Source of the DNA: Corynebacterium gerontici
Lineage (GTDB): Bacteria; Actinomycetota; Actinomycetes; Mycobacteriales; Mycobacteriaceae
Assembly: GCF_003813985.1 (NCBI RefSeq)
Contig: NZ_CP033897.1
Coordinates: forward strand, 868,001 to 932,000
Length of the DNA stretch: 64,000 nucleotides
Direction: 5' to 3'
Of this stretch, positions 27,207-35,913 are shown one piece after another. The position numbers were made by a program, and so were the translations under genes. The notes beneath the pieces are model-generated. The model had not been told where the DNA came from and did no database searches. It worked only from the letters and a program-made list of their open reading frames with translations. Each line of letters starts with the position of its first letter. The first letter of the stretch is position 1.

Positions 27207-28397
27207 GTGATTCGCCAAGCCTCCTCCCCGCGCCCGAAAATCCCTCACGAAATCTGGATTTTGGTGAGTGCAGCGTTCATTATCGCGATCGGATTTGGCA
27301 TCATTGCGCCGATCATCCCGCAGTTCGCCGCCAGTTTCGGTGTCGGTATGGCGCTCGCCGGGGCAGTGGTCTCAATTTTCGCTTCTACCCGCCTCATTTT
27401 TGCCCCAGTTTCGGGTTCGCTTATCGACGCCATCGGTGCCCGAAAAATCTACCTTTCAGGGCTGTTTACGGTGGCAATCGCAACGGGACTCGTTGCTTTC
27501 AGCCAAGCATATTGGCAAATCCTTGTTCTTCGGGCGATAGCGGGCTTCGGCTCCACCATGTTCACCGTGTCTGCGATGGGGCTGATCATCAAGCTTTCCC
27601 CGCCAGAAATCCGCGGGCGTTCTTCTTCGGCTTATGCCTCGGGGTTCTTGTTTGGCAACATTTTGGGCCCTGTGATCGGCGGTGCCCTTGCCTCATTGGG
27701 GATGAGAATTCCATTCCTCATCTATGGAGCGACTGTTCTCCTGGCCGCGATGGTGGTGTGGTGGCGGATGCCGAAAAATATCGGTGCCGTCCAAAAAGGC
27801 GCGGAGAAGCTGCCCAGTATGCGCTTCGCGGAGGCATTCCAGGATCACGCTTACCGGGCCACGCTTACGAGCGGCTTCGCCAACGGCTGGTCGAACTTCG
27901 GCGCCAGGGTAGCAGTATTACCACTGTTTACCGCAGCTACCTTCAGCAACGGTTCGGCGGTGGCCGGTTTCGCGCTGACGGCGTTTGCGGCAGGTAATGC
28001 TTTCGCTTTGCAGTTTTCTGGCCGTTTAGCTGACTCAATCGGCAGGAAGCCGGTGCTCATGACTGGCTTGTTGATCAATGGTGTGTTTACTGCAGCGCTT
28101 GGCTTGAGCCATGCGGTGCCGATCCTGCTCGGGACGAGTGCGGCCGCGGGTGCCGGTGCGGGTTTCCTCAACCCTGCCCAGCAGGCCGTGCTTGCCGACG
28201 TCGTCGGCACCGAAAAATCCGGCGGCAAAGTGCTCGCGAACTTCCAAATGGCACAAGACTTCGGAGCTATCCTGGCACCAATCCTCGTTGGCTTAGTAGC
28301 TCAACATCTCGGCTTCCAGATAGCATTCGCCCTATGTGGAGCGGTATCGGCCGCTGCGTTCGTGGCTTGGATATTCGGGCGTGAAACGCTGCGATAA
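27207..28397 (+). CDS. MFS transporter, drug:H+ antiporter type
   Basis: 396 residues with 12 predicted membrane helices. Between helices 2 and 3 lies GSLIDAIGARKIYLSG, the major-facilitator motif A variant, and between helices 8 and 9 GRLADSIGRKPVLMTG, a second copy. The lumenal GPVIGGALASLG resembles motif C of antiporters, so export of a small molecule is likely. Probably leaderless (see promoter). Substrate unknown. Confidence 0.88.
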   Translation: MIRQASSPRPKIPHEIWILVSAAFIIAIGFGIIAPIIPQFAASFGVGMALAGAVVSIFASTRLIFAPVSGSLIDAIGARKIYLSGLFTVAIATGLVAFSQAYWQILVLRAIAGFGSTMFTVSAMGLIIKLSPPEIRGRSSSAYASGFLFGNILGPVIGGALASLGMRIPFLIYGATVLLAAMVVWWRMPKNIGAVQKGAEKLPSMRFAEAFQDHAYRATLTSGFANGWSNFGARVAVLPLFTAATFSNGSAVAGFALTAFAAGNAFALQFSGRLADSIGRKPVLMTGLLINGVFTAALGLSHAVPILLGTSAAAGAGAGFLNPAQQAVLADVVGTEKSGGKVLANFQMAQDFGAILAPILVGLVAQHLGFQIAFALCGAVSAAAFVAWIFGRETLR

Positions 28398-28416
28398 TCG
28401 AGCACTTCTCGACGCT

Positions 28417-31287
28417 CTACGTTAACTCGCCGTCTGCTGTGAAGTATCGGTACAGTTCGGGGCTCACTGGATCCTGCAATTTGAGATCAATCTGCACGAT
28501 ATCGACTTTGCCTTTGGATGTTTCCATGCGCTCCTGCTTGCGATCGGTGGGAAGGACATCACCGAGGTAGTAAAACACGTCACCTTCGTCCTTGCTGCGC
28601 TGGGCAAAAAGCGGCATGCGATACTCGCCAGATAAAAGTCGCTGCACCTCGGGCGAATCCAGTCGGCGGTTGCGCCTTGTGTACCACCTGAGTAGATCCT
28701 CGGACTCGAAAGCATCCTCGTAGGAGGTTTCCTCGCTGAACCTGTGATCCTTTCGATACGTCACAAAGATGGGGATGGTCTGGGTGTCTTCGTTCGCTGC
28801 GTAGCCGAAGATTGTCTCGCTCTTGTCTTTGGGATACCGCAAAAGACGTGTGACCTCACGCCTGGTGTATTTGTTGTTGAGGACTAACGAATCGGCGTGA
28901 CCGTAGACCTCAGCTGAGGTGAATAGACCCGTGCGAATGACGTCTCGCACATTAGCCTCAAAAGTCGGATCCTCCAACGCTTTTTGGAAATCGGCACTGA
29001 GGTGATTCATTCCCGCATCGCGTTCGATCAGAGGCGATTCGCCGAACAGCGTCTTGACATAAAAGCTATAGTCCAGAACCCGCAGAGCACTCTCTATAGT
29101 TGCTTCGTCGGCATCGAAACCTTCATTGCTGAGCAACGTGGAAAATTCGACTGTGCTGATTTGATGATGATCCAAGAGGTACTTCAGGAGCACCAGTTCG
29201 TGTGGACGTTTTCCCGGGAGGATCTCTTTGGATAGAAAATTGAGGTAATGTCGTTGCTGCTTTGTTGGGCAATCTTTCCTCAGACCTACGCGAACCAGTA
29301 GATCCCAGTAGTTCTTCACACTTGGCACTTTGGTTGCCAAGATTAATGGTTCGACTGAATCATAGACGGCAAAGTCAAATAACTTAGGTACACGATTGAG
29401 GCGTGCCTGAAGCGCTAAAATTTCTTTCTTCATCTCGGAAAGATGATTCAAAGGCGCCTTATCGATGGCGTTGAGGATGCGCTCCTCAGCGATACGGTCA
29501 AAGTTCACACTTGATAATCCGGCAATCGCGTTATTGCCTTTTCGGGAAACTAAGGCCTTGCGCAATCGGTCCTTGCTGCGGCTATTATCGCCGAACAGCG
29601 CTACCGGGATCATGTAGTTGTTTTTGTAATTGGCGATGAAGTCAATGACACGAAGGTGGTCCTTATTCTTCGCTTTTCTTAGCCCGCGGCCGAGTTGCTG
29701 TGTAAAAACGATGGCAGATTGCGTCGGACGAAGCATGACGATCTGATTTACAGCGGGGATATCAACGCCTTCATTCAAAATATCGACTGTGAGAATGTAG
29801 TCGAGCTCTCCAGCTTCGAGCTTGCGGATCGTCTCGTTACGATGCTCGACCGAGTGTTCGCCGCTAAGTGGTACCGTCCGTAGTGGCCGACCGTGCAGTT
29901 CTTGCTGATTAAACAGCTTGGACAGTTCTTCGGCTTCCTTTCTTCGGCTGCAAAACATCAGACCGCAAACGCCGTTGGGATGGCCGTATTTTCGGAGCAT
30001 TTCCACCACATACCGGACACGTTCTTCAGCGACTAACCTGTGAAGCTCGGTTTTCTCGTTTATCTCGGCCCCATCCAAGCTGTAGTCGGTGACTCCGTAA
30101 TAGTGGAAGGGGACCAACATATCGGCTTCCAGGGCTTTTTGCAGACGAATTTCATAAGGAACGTTGTGGTCGAAGAGCTCGAAGACGTTGAATTGATCTG
30201 CGCGTTCCGGAGTTGCTGTGAGACCTAGAAGAAAATCCGGTTTGAGGTGGTCAATCACCCGGCGATAAGTTCCCGCACCTGAGCGATGGACTTCGTCGAT
30301 GATGACATAATCGAAGTCGCGAGGACCTATGGCCTCCAGGATGCCCTTTGAACTTAACGACTGAATTGATGCAAACACGTACTTGCAATCAAAATGCTTG
30401 TGCCTGCCAACGAAGAGACCAAACTGCTCACGTTTCTCGTCGAGTACTCGAATAAACTCCTCACGAGCTTTATCAAGAATCTGCTCCCGGTGGGCGATGA
30501 ATAGCAGGCGTTTCGGGGCAGACGCTCGCACCGCCAAAGCTGCAAGAATTGTCTTTCCTGTTCCGGTTGCCGAGATGACTAGTGCTCGGCGCGCACCTGC
30601 AGACTGCATTTCATCGATCGCGTCCAAGGCCTCGCTTTGCATGGCGTTTGGGAGGATCCGCTTCTGAGTGGGCCTTTGGTCTCGGGTTAACCCGCGGAAT
30701 ACGGGTTGTTTTCGGTCGTTTTCATAGTCGCGAATCCAATCCGGTGTGAGCGGCTGACTGCGCTGAACCTGTTGATCCAGGGCTTGCCTAAGCTGAAGGG
30801 CTATATCGCCGCCCGGAAAGGCGGAGAATCGGAGATTCCACTCGTGATTTTTTAGCAGAGCTTTGTCCGTCAGATTTGAGCTTCCGACGATTGCTGTGAT
30901 GCCATCCGGAGCATCGAAAACGTATCCCTTGGCGTGGAAGCCTGCATCGCGATCGTCGTGGATGAAGACTTCAACATTGTTCAGCAGCAGGAGTTCCCGG
31001 AATACGTCGGGCTGATTGAAGTCAAGATAGCGTGAGGTGATAATTCGCCCGCGGCCTTGGAATTGAAGGAGCGACTCTTTCAACAATGCCAAGGCCGCGG
31101 GCGTAATGAAGGCAACTGAGAAAGTAAAGTCAGTGCAGCGATGCAGCTCCTGCTTAATCGCGGTGAGCATGACATTTTCATCAACGTTTGCAATGAGCTT
31201 CGGATGAAAGATCTGCTCGCTTGGTTGTGTTCGGTCGAGGAAACCGAACACAAGGTCGTCGGCAAGCGTGTGCTGCAAGGACTTCAA
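28417..31287 (-). CDS. PLD-nuclease / superfamily 2 helicase / DUF3427 protein
   Basis: About 956 residues. Order: a phospholipase-D-like nuclease domain with one HKD motif (HAKGYVFD and GSSN, about 115-140); SF2 helicase with Walker A SATGTGKT, DEVH box IIDEVHRSG and LTATPER; helicase C domain with VDILNEGVDIP and QQLGRGLRK; and a long C-terminal DUF3427 region. I place the start at TTG 31287 after the NUDIX stop, with AGGG upstream; the frame stays open to 31467. It is AT-richer by eye than its neighbours, suggesting transfer. Proteins of this layout are linked to DNA repair or anti-phage defence, with no settled function known to me. It likely forms one transcript with the NUDIX gene. Confidence 0.86.
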   Translation of the reverse strand: MKSLQHTLADDLVFGFLDRTQPSEQIFHPKLIANVDENVMLTAIKQELHRCTDFTFSVAFITPAALALLKESLLQFQGRGRIITSRYLDFNQPDVFRELLLLNNVEVFIHDDRDAGFHAKGYVFDAPDGITAIVGSSNLTDKALLKNHEWNLRFSAFPGGDIALQLRQALDQQVQRSQPLTPDWIRDYENDRKQPVFRGLTRDQRPTQKRILPNAMQSEALDAIDEMQSAGARRALVISATGTGKTILAALAVRASAPKRLLFIAHREQILDKAREEFIRVLDEKREQFGLFVGRHKHFDCKYVFASIQSLSSKGILEAIGPRDFDYVIIDEVHRSGAGTYRRVIDHLKPDFLLGLTATPERADQFNVFELFDHNVPYEIRLQKALEADMLVPFHYYGVTDYSLDGAEINEKTELHRLVAEERVRYVVEMLRKYGHPNGVCGLMFCSRRKEAEELSKLFNQQELHGRPLRTVPLSGEHSVEHRNETIRKLEAGELDYILTVDILNEGVDIPAVNQIVMLRPTQSAIVFTQQLGRGLRKAKNKDHLRVIDFIANYKNNYMIPVALFGDNSRSKDRLRKALVSRKGNNAIAGLSSVNFDRIAEERILNAIDKAPLNHLSEMKKEILALQARLNRVPKLFDFAVYDSVEPLILATKVPSVKNYWDLLVRVGLRKDCPTKQQRHYLNFLSKEILPGKRPHELVLLKYLLDHHQISTVEFSTLLSNEGFDADEATIESALRVLDYSFYVKTLFGESPLIERDAGMNHLSADFQKALEDPTFEANVRDVIRTGLFTSAEVYGHADSLVLNNKYTRREVTRLLRYPKDKSETIFGYAANEDTQTIPIFVTYRKDHRFSEETSYEDAFESEDLLRWYTRRNRRLDSPEVQRLLSGEYRMPLFAQRSKDEGDVFYYLGDVLPTDRKQERMETSKGKVDIVQIDLKLQDPVSPELYRYFTADGELT

Positions 31288-31291
31288 GGAG

Positions 31292-31696
31292 TCAGCCCTG
31301 ATCGGCAAAGCGGTGCCGAATAAGACGAACTGCGGGAATGTCGGCGGGGGCCCACTGCAGGTTCTCAAGATCTTTTGGGCGAACCCACCGGACCTCTTTG
31401 TGCTCGCTAAGAACCGGCTCAGTGCCGTTAAGTTCGCAGAAATAGGTAGAGAGCACCACGATGCCAAAGTCGTATTCGTGCTCAGTAGTGGTCAGGAATT
31501 CGCCGATTGTGGCGTCCACTTGGAGCTCTTCGCGTAACTCTCGAGCGAGTGCTTGCTCGGGGCTCTCTCCGGGCTCAATTTTACCGCCAGGGAATTCCCA
31601 AAAACCGTCCAAGGCTTTCCCGCCCCCGCGTTGAGCGGCCAAAATTAGATTGTCTCTGAGAAACACTGCACCTGTGACTTCGATACGCTTCTTCAA
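31292..31696 (-). CDS. mutT: NUDIX hydrolase, MutT/CTP pyrophosphohydrolase type
   Basis: About 134 residues. The NUDIX box reads GGKIEPGESPEQALARELRE then EL, matching G-x5-E-x7-R-E-U-x-E-E-x-G-U except Gln for the last Gly. FWEFPGGK and QWAPADIPAV fit small (deoxy)nucleoside triphosphate pyrophosphatases that clean damaged nucleotides. TTG starts at 31696 (AAAGG 9 bases upstream) or 31705 are both possible. It lies upstream of the PLD-helicase gene with about 4 bases between, so the two are almost certainly cotranscribed. Confidence 0.85.
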   Translation of the reverse strand: MKKRIEVTGAVFLRDNLILAAQRGGGKALDGFWEFPGGKIEPGESPEQALARELREELQVDATIGEFLTTTEHEYDFGIVVLSTYFCELNGTEPVLSEHKEVRWVRPKDLENLQWAPADIPAVRLIRHRFADQG

Positions 31697-31907
31697 CGTT
31701 TTCAACCTTTGTTTATGGGGGAAATCAGAGCCAAAGTTTAGCAGCTATTGGTTGCATTATTTTTCTGCCCCTCATTTCCTTGCGGGCAATGTATCGCCGC
31801 CGCTACCATGGTGATTGTCTGGTCGTCCGACGTCCGAGTTGCGGATCATAACCTGGCTGCTCGTCCGCCGAACTTCCGCCCAAGCCACAAACGGAAAGGC
31901 AGAGGCG

Positions 31908-32807
31908 ATGGTGAAGAAGCAACCGCAGAGCATTGTGCTCACCAGTGGCGATATGGCTGCGGTGATCAATACGCGAGGCGCCGGGCTCAAGTCGCTCACC
32001 TACCAGAGTGCGCCGCTGGTGGAATCTTATGAATCGCTCGACGATCCACCGCTTGCTGCAGGGCTGTGGCTTGCCCCCTGGCCAAACCGGACAGAAGATG
32101 GCACGTTCAACTTTGGTGGGGAAGAGCATCAACTCGCGATTACAGAACCAGAGCGCAATAATGCCATCCACGGCTTCGTTCATGACCAGGTGTGGGATGT
32201 GGTGGAACGTCACGAGGATTCCGCTGTCCTTAGCTACCGCATAGAACCCACCCAGGGGTGGCCGTGGCCCATCCGCCTGAGCGTGGATTATCATCTCAGC
32301 CCTATTGAACTCAGCACCACGGTCACCGCTCAAACGGAAGCTGAAGCAGCTCCATTTGCCATCGGTTGGCACACCTACCTCAGCGCGATGGGTGCGGAGA
32401 CGGATCGATCGATGCTGCGGGTGAACGTCGAAAAGCAATTGCCGCTGGATCCGCAAAGAAACCTCCCCAATGGCTCATTGGAGGCGACGACCCTCAGCGC
32501 CAATCTCAGTGAGGGCACCTCGCTTGCTGGCGTGGTGATGGACGATTGCTTTAAGGCTGGCCGGGGGTTGGAGGCAGTATTGGAAAGCGACATTGGCGCG
32601 GTTCGAATGGTGTGCTCGGACAACATGCAGTGGGCACAGATTTTCACTCCGGATGAGTCCCTCGGCGTGACGTATCCGGGAAGGGGGAGGGCGCTGGCGG
32701 TTGAGCCCATGTCTGCTCCGCCGAACGCGTTGCGTGATGACGTGGACGTCGAAAAGCTAAGAAAAGGCGATTCGGTGGAATATCGGATCACTATAGGCGT
32801 GGCCTGA
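31908..32807 (+). CDS. galM: Aldose 1-epimerase (galactose mutarotase)
   Basis: About 299 residues. Interconverts the anomers of galactose before phosphorylation. The beta-sandwich family pattern is visible: WPNRTEDGTFNFGG, NNAIHGFVHDQVW with the acid His, and GWHTYLS with the second His. The general-base Glu lies in AVEPMSAPPNA. ATG at 31908 with AAAGGCAGAGG upstream; an earlier ATG at 31815 is not supported. First gene of the galactose operon. The 210 bases upstream, shared with the divergent NUDIX gene, should hold its promoter, but I see no clear -10/-35 pair. Confidence 0.9.
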   Translation: MVKKQPQSIVLTSGDMAAVINTRGAGLKSLTYQSAPLVESYESLDDPPLAAGLWLAPWPNRTEDGTFNFGGEEHQLAITEPERNNAIHGFVHDQVWDVVERHEDSAVLSYRIEPTQGWPWPIRLSVDYHLSPIELSTTVTAQTEAEAAPFAIGWHTYLSAMGAETDRSMLRVNVEKQLPLDPQRNLPNGSLEATTLSANLSEGTSLAGVVMDDCFKAGRGLEAVLESDIGAVRMVCSDNMQWAQIFTPDESLGVTYPGRGRALAVEPMSAPPNALRDDVDVEKLRKGDSVEYRITIGVA

Positions 32808-32865
32808 ACCCTCTTGGGCCAATAACTTCATATCCCTCAAATCACTCCAGAGTAAAGGTGACCAA

Positions 32866-34515
32866 ATGGATACCGCATTAAGGCTTGATGCCTCTTGGGT
32901 CGACTACATATTGGTTGCGCTGTACTTCGTGTTTGTGCTCGGCATTGGTTGGGCTGCGAAGGCGCGTGTGTCGTCGTCGATTGACTTCTTCCTGTCCGGC
33001 CGTGGATTGCCCGCTTGGGTGACTGGGCTGGCGTTTATTTCCGCCAACCTGGGTGCGGTGGAAATTATCGGCATGTCCGCCAATGGTGTGCAGTATGGCT
33101 TCCAAACCATGCACTACTTCTGGATCGGTGCGGTGCCGGCGATGGTGTTCCTGGGCATTGTCATGATGCCCTTTTACTATGGCTCGAAGGTTCGTTCCGT
33201 GCCCGAGTTCATGCTGCGCCGCTTCGGCCCGGGCGCGCATTTGGTGAACGCCATCTCCTTCGCGCTGGCGCAGTTGCTCATCGCGGGCGTGAACCTGTTC
33301 TTGCTGGCCAAGATTGTCAATGCGCTGCTGGGTTGGCCGCTGTGGGTGACGCTGATTGTGGCCGCCGTGATCGTGCTGTCCTACATCACGTTGGGCGGCC
33401 TGTCTGCGGCGATCTACAACGAGGTGCTGCAGTTCTTCGTCATCATCGCAGCGCTGCTGCCGCTGACGCTGATCGGTCTGAATCGCGTGGGCGGTTGGTC
33501 TGGTCTCAAGCAGCAGGTGGCGGATTCCACGCACTTCCACACCTGGCCGGGCATGGAAATTTCCGGTTTTGATTCTCCAGTGCTCTCCGTCATCGGCATT
33601 ACCTTCGGCCTTGGCTTTGTGCTGTCCTTCGGTTACTGGACCACGAACTTCGTGGAGGTGCAGCGCGCCATGGCCTCCGAATCTCTCTCCGCGGCGCGCA
33701 AGACACCAATCATTGGCGCATTCCCGAAGATGTTCATCCCCTTCCTGGTGGTGCTGCCGGGCATGATCGCCTCGGTTCTCGTGGCTGAGCTGATGGGGCC
33801 GAACCCGGAAGCTCGACCGAATGACGCGGTCCTGCTGCTCATGCGCGACCTGCTGCCCAACGGCCTGCTCGGGGTGGCAATCGCTGGCCTTTTGGCTTCC
33901 TTCATGGCTGGTATGGCGGCGAACATTTCCGCATTCAACACGGTGATGAGCTACGACATCTGGCAGACCTATGTGGTCAAGGATCGCGAAGACGATTACT
34001 ACCTCAAGTTCGGCCGTCTGGCCACCGTCTGCGCCACCGTCATCGCCGTGTTCACCGCGCTGCTGGCGAAGAACTTCGGCAATGTGATGGATTACCTGCA
34101 AACGCTGTTCGGCTTCTTCAACGCGCCGCTGTTTGCCACCTTCATCTTGGGTATGTTCTGGAAGCGCATGACGCCTTCCGCCGGTTGGGTTGGCCTGGTG
34201 TCCGGTACGGTTGCGGCCATTAGTTTCTGGGTGCTTTCCCTCGGCGAGAATCCGATGGTGAATTTGCCAGGCCAGGGTACCGCATTCGTCGCCGCCTCCA
34301 TCGCCTTCGCCACCGACATCATCGTTTCCATCGTGGTGTCCATGCTGACCAAGCCCAAGCCCGATAGCGAGCTGGTTGGTTTTGTCCGTTCGGTTACGCC
34401 GAAAGAGTCGCTTGTCGACGCCTCCGAGGCCGCCCTTCCCTGGTACCGCCGTACCGTCCCCCTTGGCGTGTTGTGCATGGTGCTCGTCATCGCCTTGAAC
34501 ATCATCTTCGCTTAA
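32866..34515 (+). CDS. Sodium:solute symporter family transporter, probable galactose uptake
   Basis: 549 residues, about 13-14 membrane helices, SSS family. The sodium-binding region around SGRGLPAWVTGLAFISANLG and the helix 8 segment ASFMAGMAANISAFNT are typical of the sugar (SGLT-like) branch. ATG with AAAGGTGA upstream, 58 bases after galM. The galM, galT and galK neighbours strongly suggest galactose as the substrate. A small membrane protein gene follows directly and may be an accessory subunit. Confidence 0.85.
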   Translation: MDTALRLDASWVDYILVALYFVFVLGIGWAAKARVSSSIDFFLSGRGLPAWVTGLAFISANLGAVEIIGMSANGVQYGFQTMHYFWIGAVPAMVFLGIVMMPFYYGSKVRSVPEFMLRRFGPGAHLVNAISFALAQLLIAGVNLFLLAKIVNALLGWPLWVTLIVAAVIVLSYITLGGLSAAIYNEVLQFFVIIAALLPLTLIGLNRVGGWSGLKQQVADSTHFHTWPGMEISGFDSPVLSVIGITFGLGFVLSFGYWTTNFVEVQRAMASESLSAARKTPIIGAFPKMFIPFLVVLPGMIASVLVAELMGPNPEARPNDAVLLLMRDLLPNGLLGVAIAGLLASFMAGMAANISAFNTVMSYDIWQTYVVKDREDDYYLKFGRLATVCATVIAVFTALLAKNFGNVMDYLQTLFGFFNAPLFATFILGMFWKRMTPSAGWVGLVSGTVAAISFWVLSLGENPMVNLPGQGTAFVAASIAFATDIIVSIVVSMLTKPKPDSELVGFVRSVTPKESLVDASEAALPWYRRTVPLGVLCMVLVIALNIIFA

Positions 34516-34528
34516 AAGGAATCCAATC

Positions 34529-34804
34529 ATGGCTAATAAGAAACACGCTGCGGGTGCCTTCGACATCCGCAACTTCATTGGGCTGCTCATTGGCATCTAC
34601 GGCATTGTGCTGGTGATTTGCAGCTTCGTACTCGATCCCGGCACGAACCCCGACACTGGAGCGCTGAAGAACAGCTCCGACAATCTCTATGCAGGCATTG
34701 CCATGCTGGCTGTGGGTGCGTTCTTCATGCTGTGGGCCAAGATGAAGCCGATCGTGGTGGATGAAACCAAGATCGACGAGTCCGCTCTACCTGGAGGTCA
34801 CTAA
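34529..34804 (+). CDS. Small two-helix membrane protein, possible symporter subunit
   Basis: 91 residues with two membrane helices (about 15-35: FIGLLIGIYGIVLVICSFV; about 55-72: IAMLAVGAFFMLWA) joined by a short loop. AAAGGAATCC precedes the ATG. It sits 13 bases after the symporter gene and its TAA overlaps the galT ATG (TAATG), so it is firmly inside the operon. By analogy with the small partners of other SSS transporters (for example YjcH with ActP) it may assist the symporter; this is an inference. Confidence 0.72.
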   Translation: MANKKHAAGAFDIRNFIGLLIGIYGIVLVICSFVLDPGTNPDTGALKNSSDNLYAGIAMLAVGAFFMLWAKMKPIVVDETKIDESALPGGH

Positions 34805-35913
34805 TGGTCCAGGTCGCGATCACCGAAGGCACGCTTGCCGACGGCCGCGAGATCATCTACTTCGACGATCGCGAACATGGCGACCGTGTGCTGGAGGATA
34901 CTCGCGACCTACCCGAAGCCAATACCGCTTCAGAAATCCGCCGCGATCCGCTCACCGGTGCCTGGGTGGCCTATGCCTCTCACCGCATGAATAGAACCTT
35001 CATGCCCCCGGCAAACGAAAACCCGCTGGCGCCCACCAAACCAGGCGAGCTGCCGACGGAAATCCCATCGCCCAGCTACGACGTGGTGGTGTTTGAGAAC
35101 CGCTTCCCGTCCTTTACCCAGCACATGGACACAGCCGGCTGGGATCACCATGTGGACGGTTCGGAGCTCTTTCCCCGGGAGCCTGCCCTGGCGCGCTGTG
35201 AGGTGGTGTGCTTTACCGAGGACGTGCAGCAGTCCTTCAAGGACCTGGATGTCACGCGCATCCGCACCGTAATCGAGGCGTGGGCGCACCGCACCGCCGC
35301 GCTTTCTCAGATCCCCGGGGTGCAGCAGGTGTTCCCCTTTGAAAATCGGGGAGAAGAAATCGGCGTGACGCTGCAGCACCCGCATGGGCAGATCTACTCC
35401 TATCCATTCTTGAGCCCCCGGCTGAAGCAGGTGGTGGAGCAAGCGAAGGCGCACGCCCTTGCGCAGGGAGATAATCTCTTCGATGCGATCCTCGCAGCCG
35501 AACGTCAGGCTGGAACCCGCGTGATTGAGGATGGAGAGCACTTCCTCACCTTCGTTCCTGCCACAGCGAAGTGGCCGGTGGAGGTCATGGTGATGCCAAA
35601 GCGCCACGTTCCCGACTTCACCGAATTGCAGGAAGAAGAGCGCGAGGAACTCGCGGGCCTGCTTAAGCGCCTCTACACGGCATTTGACCAGTTCTTCGAG
35701 GGAGTGGAGAAGACGCCGTATATCGCTGGCTGGACCCAAGCGCCGGTGGATCCGGAACTTCGCACCTACGGCAGGTTGCATCTGCAGATGTTCTCGCTGA
35801 TGCGCAGCCCCGGCCGCATGAAGTTCCTCGCCGGTTCAGAATCTGCCCAAGGGGTGTGGATCAATGACACCACGCCGGAGGCGATTGCCAAGAAATTCCA
35901 GGAGGTGTGGTGA
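34804..35913 (+). CDS. galT: Galactose-1-phosphate uridylyltransferase
   Basis: 369 residues. Exchanges UMP between UDP-glucose and galactose-1-phosphate in the Leloir pathway. The active-site His triad is in LQHPHGQIYSYPF, with the early NRFPSF and the later zinc/iron-ligand region PVEVMVMPKRHVPDF. Start overlaps the upstream stop by one base and galK follows at once. Confidence 0.94.
   Translation: MVQVAITEGTLADGREIIYFDDREHGDRVLEDTRDLPEANTASEIRRDPLTGAWVAYASHRMNRTFMPPANENPLAPTKPGELPTEIPSPSYDVVVFENRFPSFTQHMDTAGWDHHVDGSELFPREPALARCEVVCFTEDVQQSFKDLDVTRIRTVIEAWAHRTAALSQIPGVQQVFPFENRGEEIGVTLQHPHGQIYSYPFLSPRLKQVVEQAKAHALAQGDNLFDAILAAERQAGTRVIEDGEHFLTFVPATAKWPVEVMVMPKRHVPDFTELQEEEREELAGLLKRLYTAFDQFFEGVEKTPYIAGWTQAPVDPELRTYGRLHLQMFSLMRSPGRMKFLAGSESAQGVWINDTTPEAIAKKFQEVW

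Noticed and set aside
31288..31467. N-terminal extension of the PLD-helicase
   Set aside because: It overlaps the NUDIX gene in another frame and adds no domain sequence; the TTG at 31287 fits better.
32878..34596. Minus-strand open frame of 572 codons
   Set aside because: Antisense to the symporter gene. Very rich in His and Gln with no membrane or enzyme pattern, as expected from the reverse of a membrane protein.
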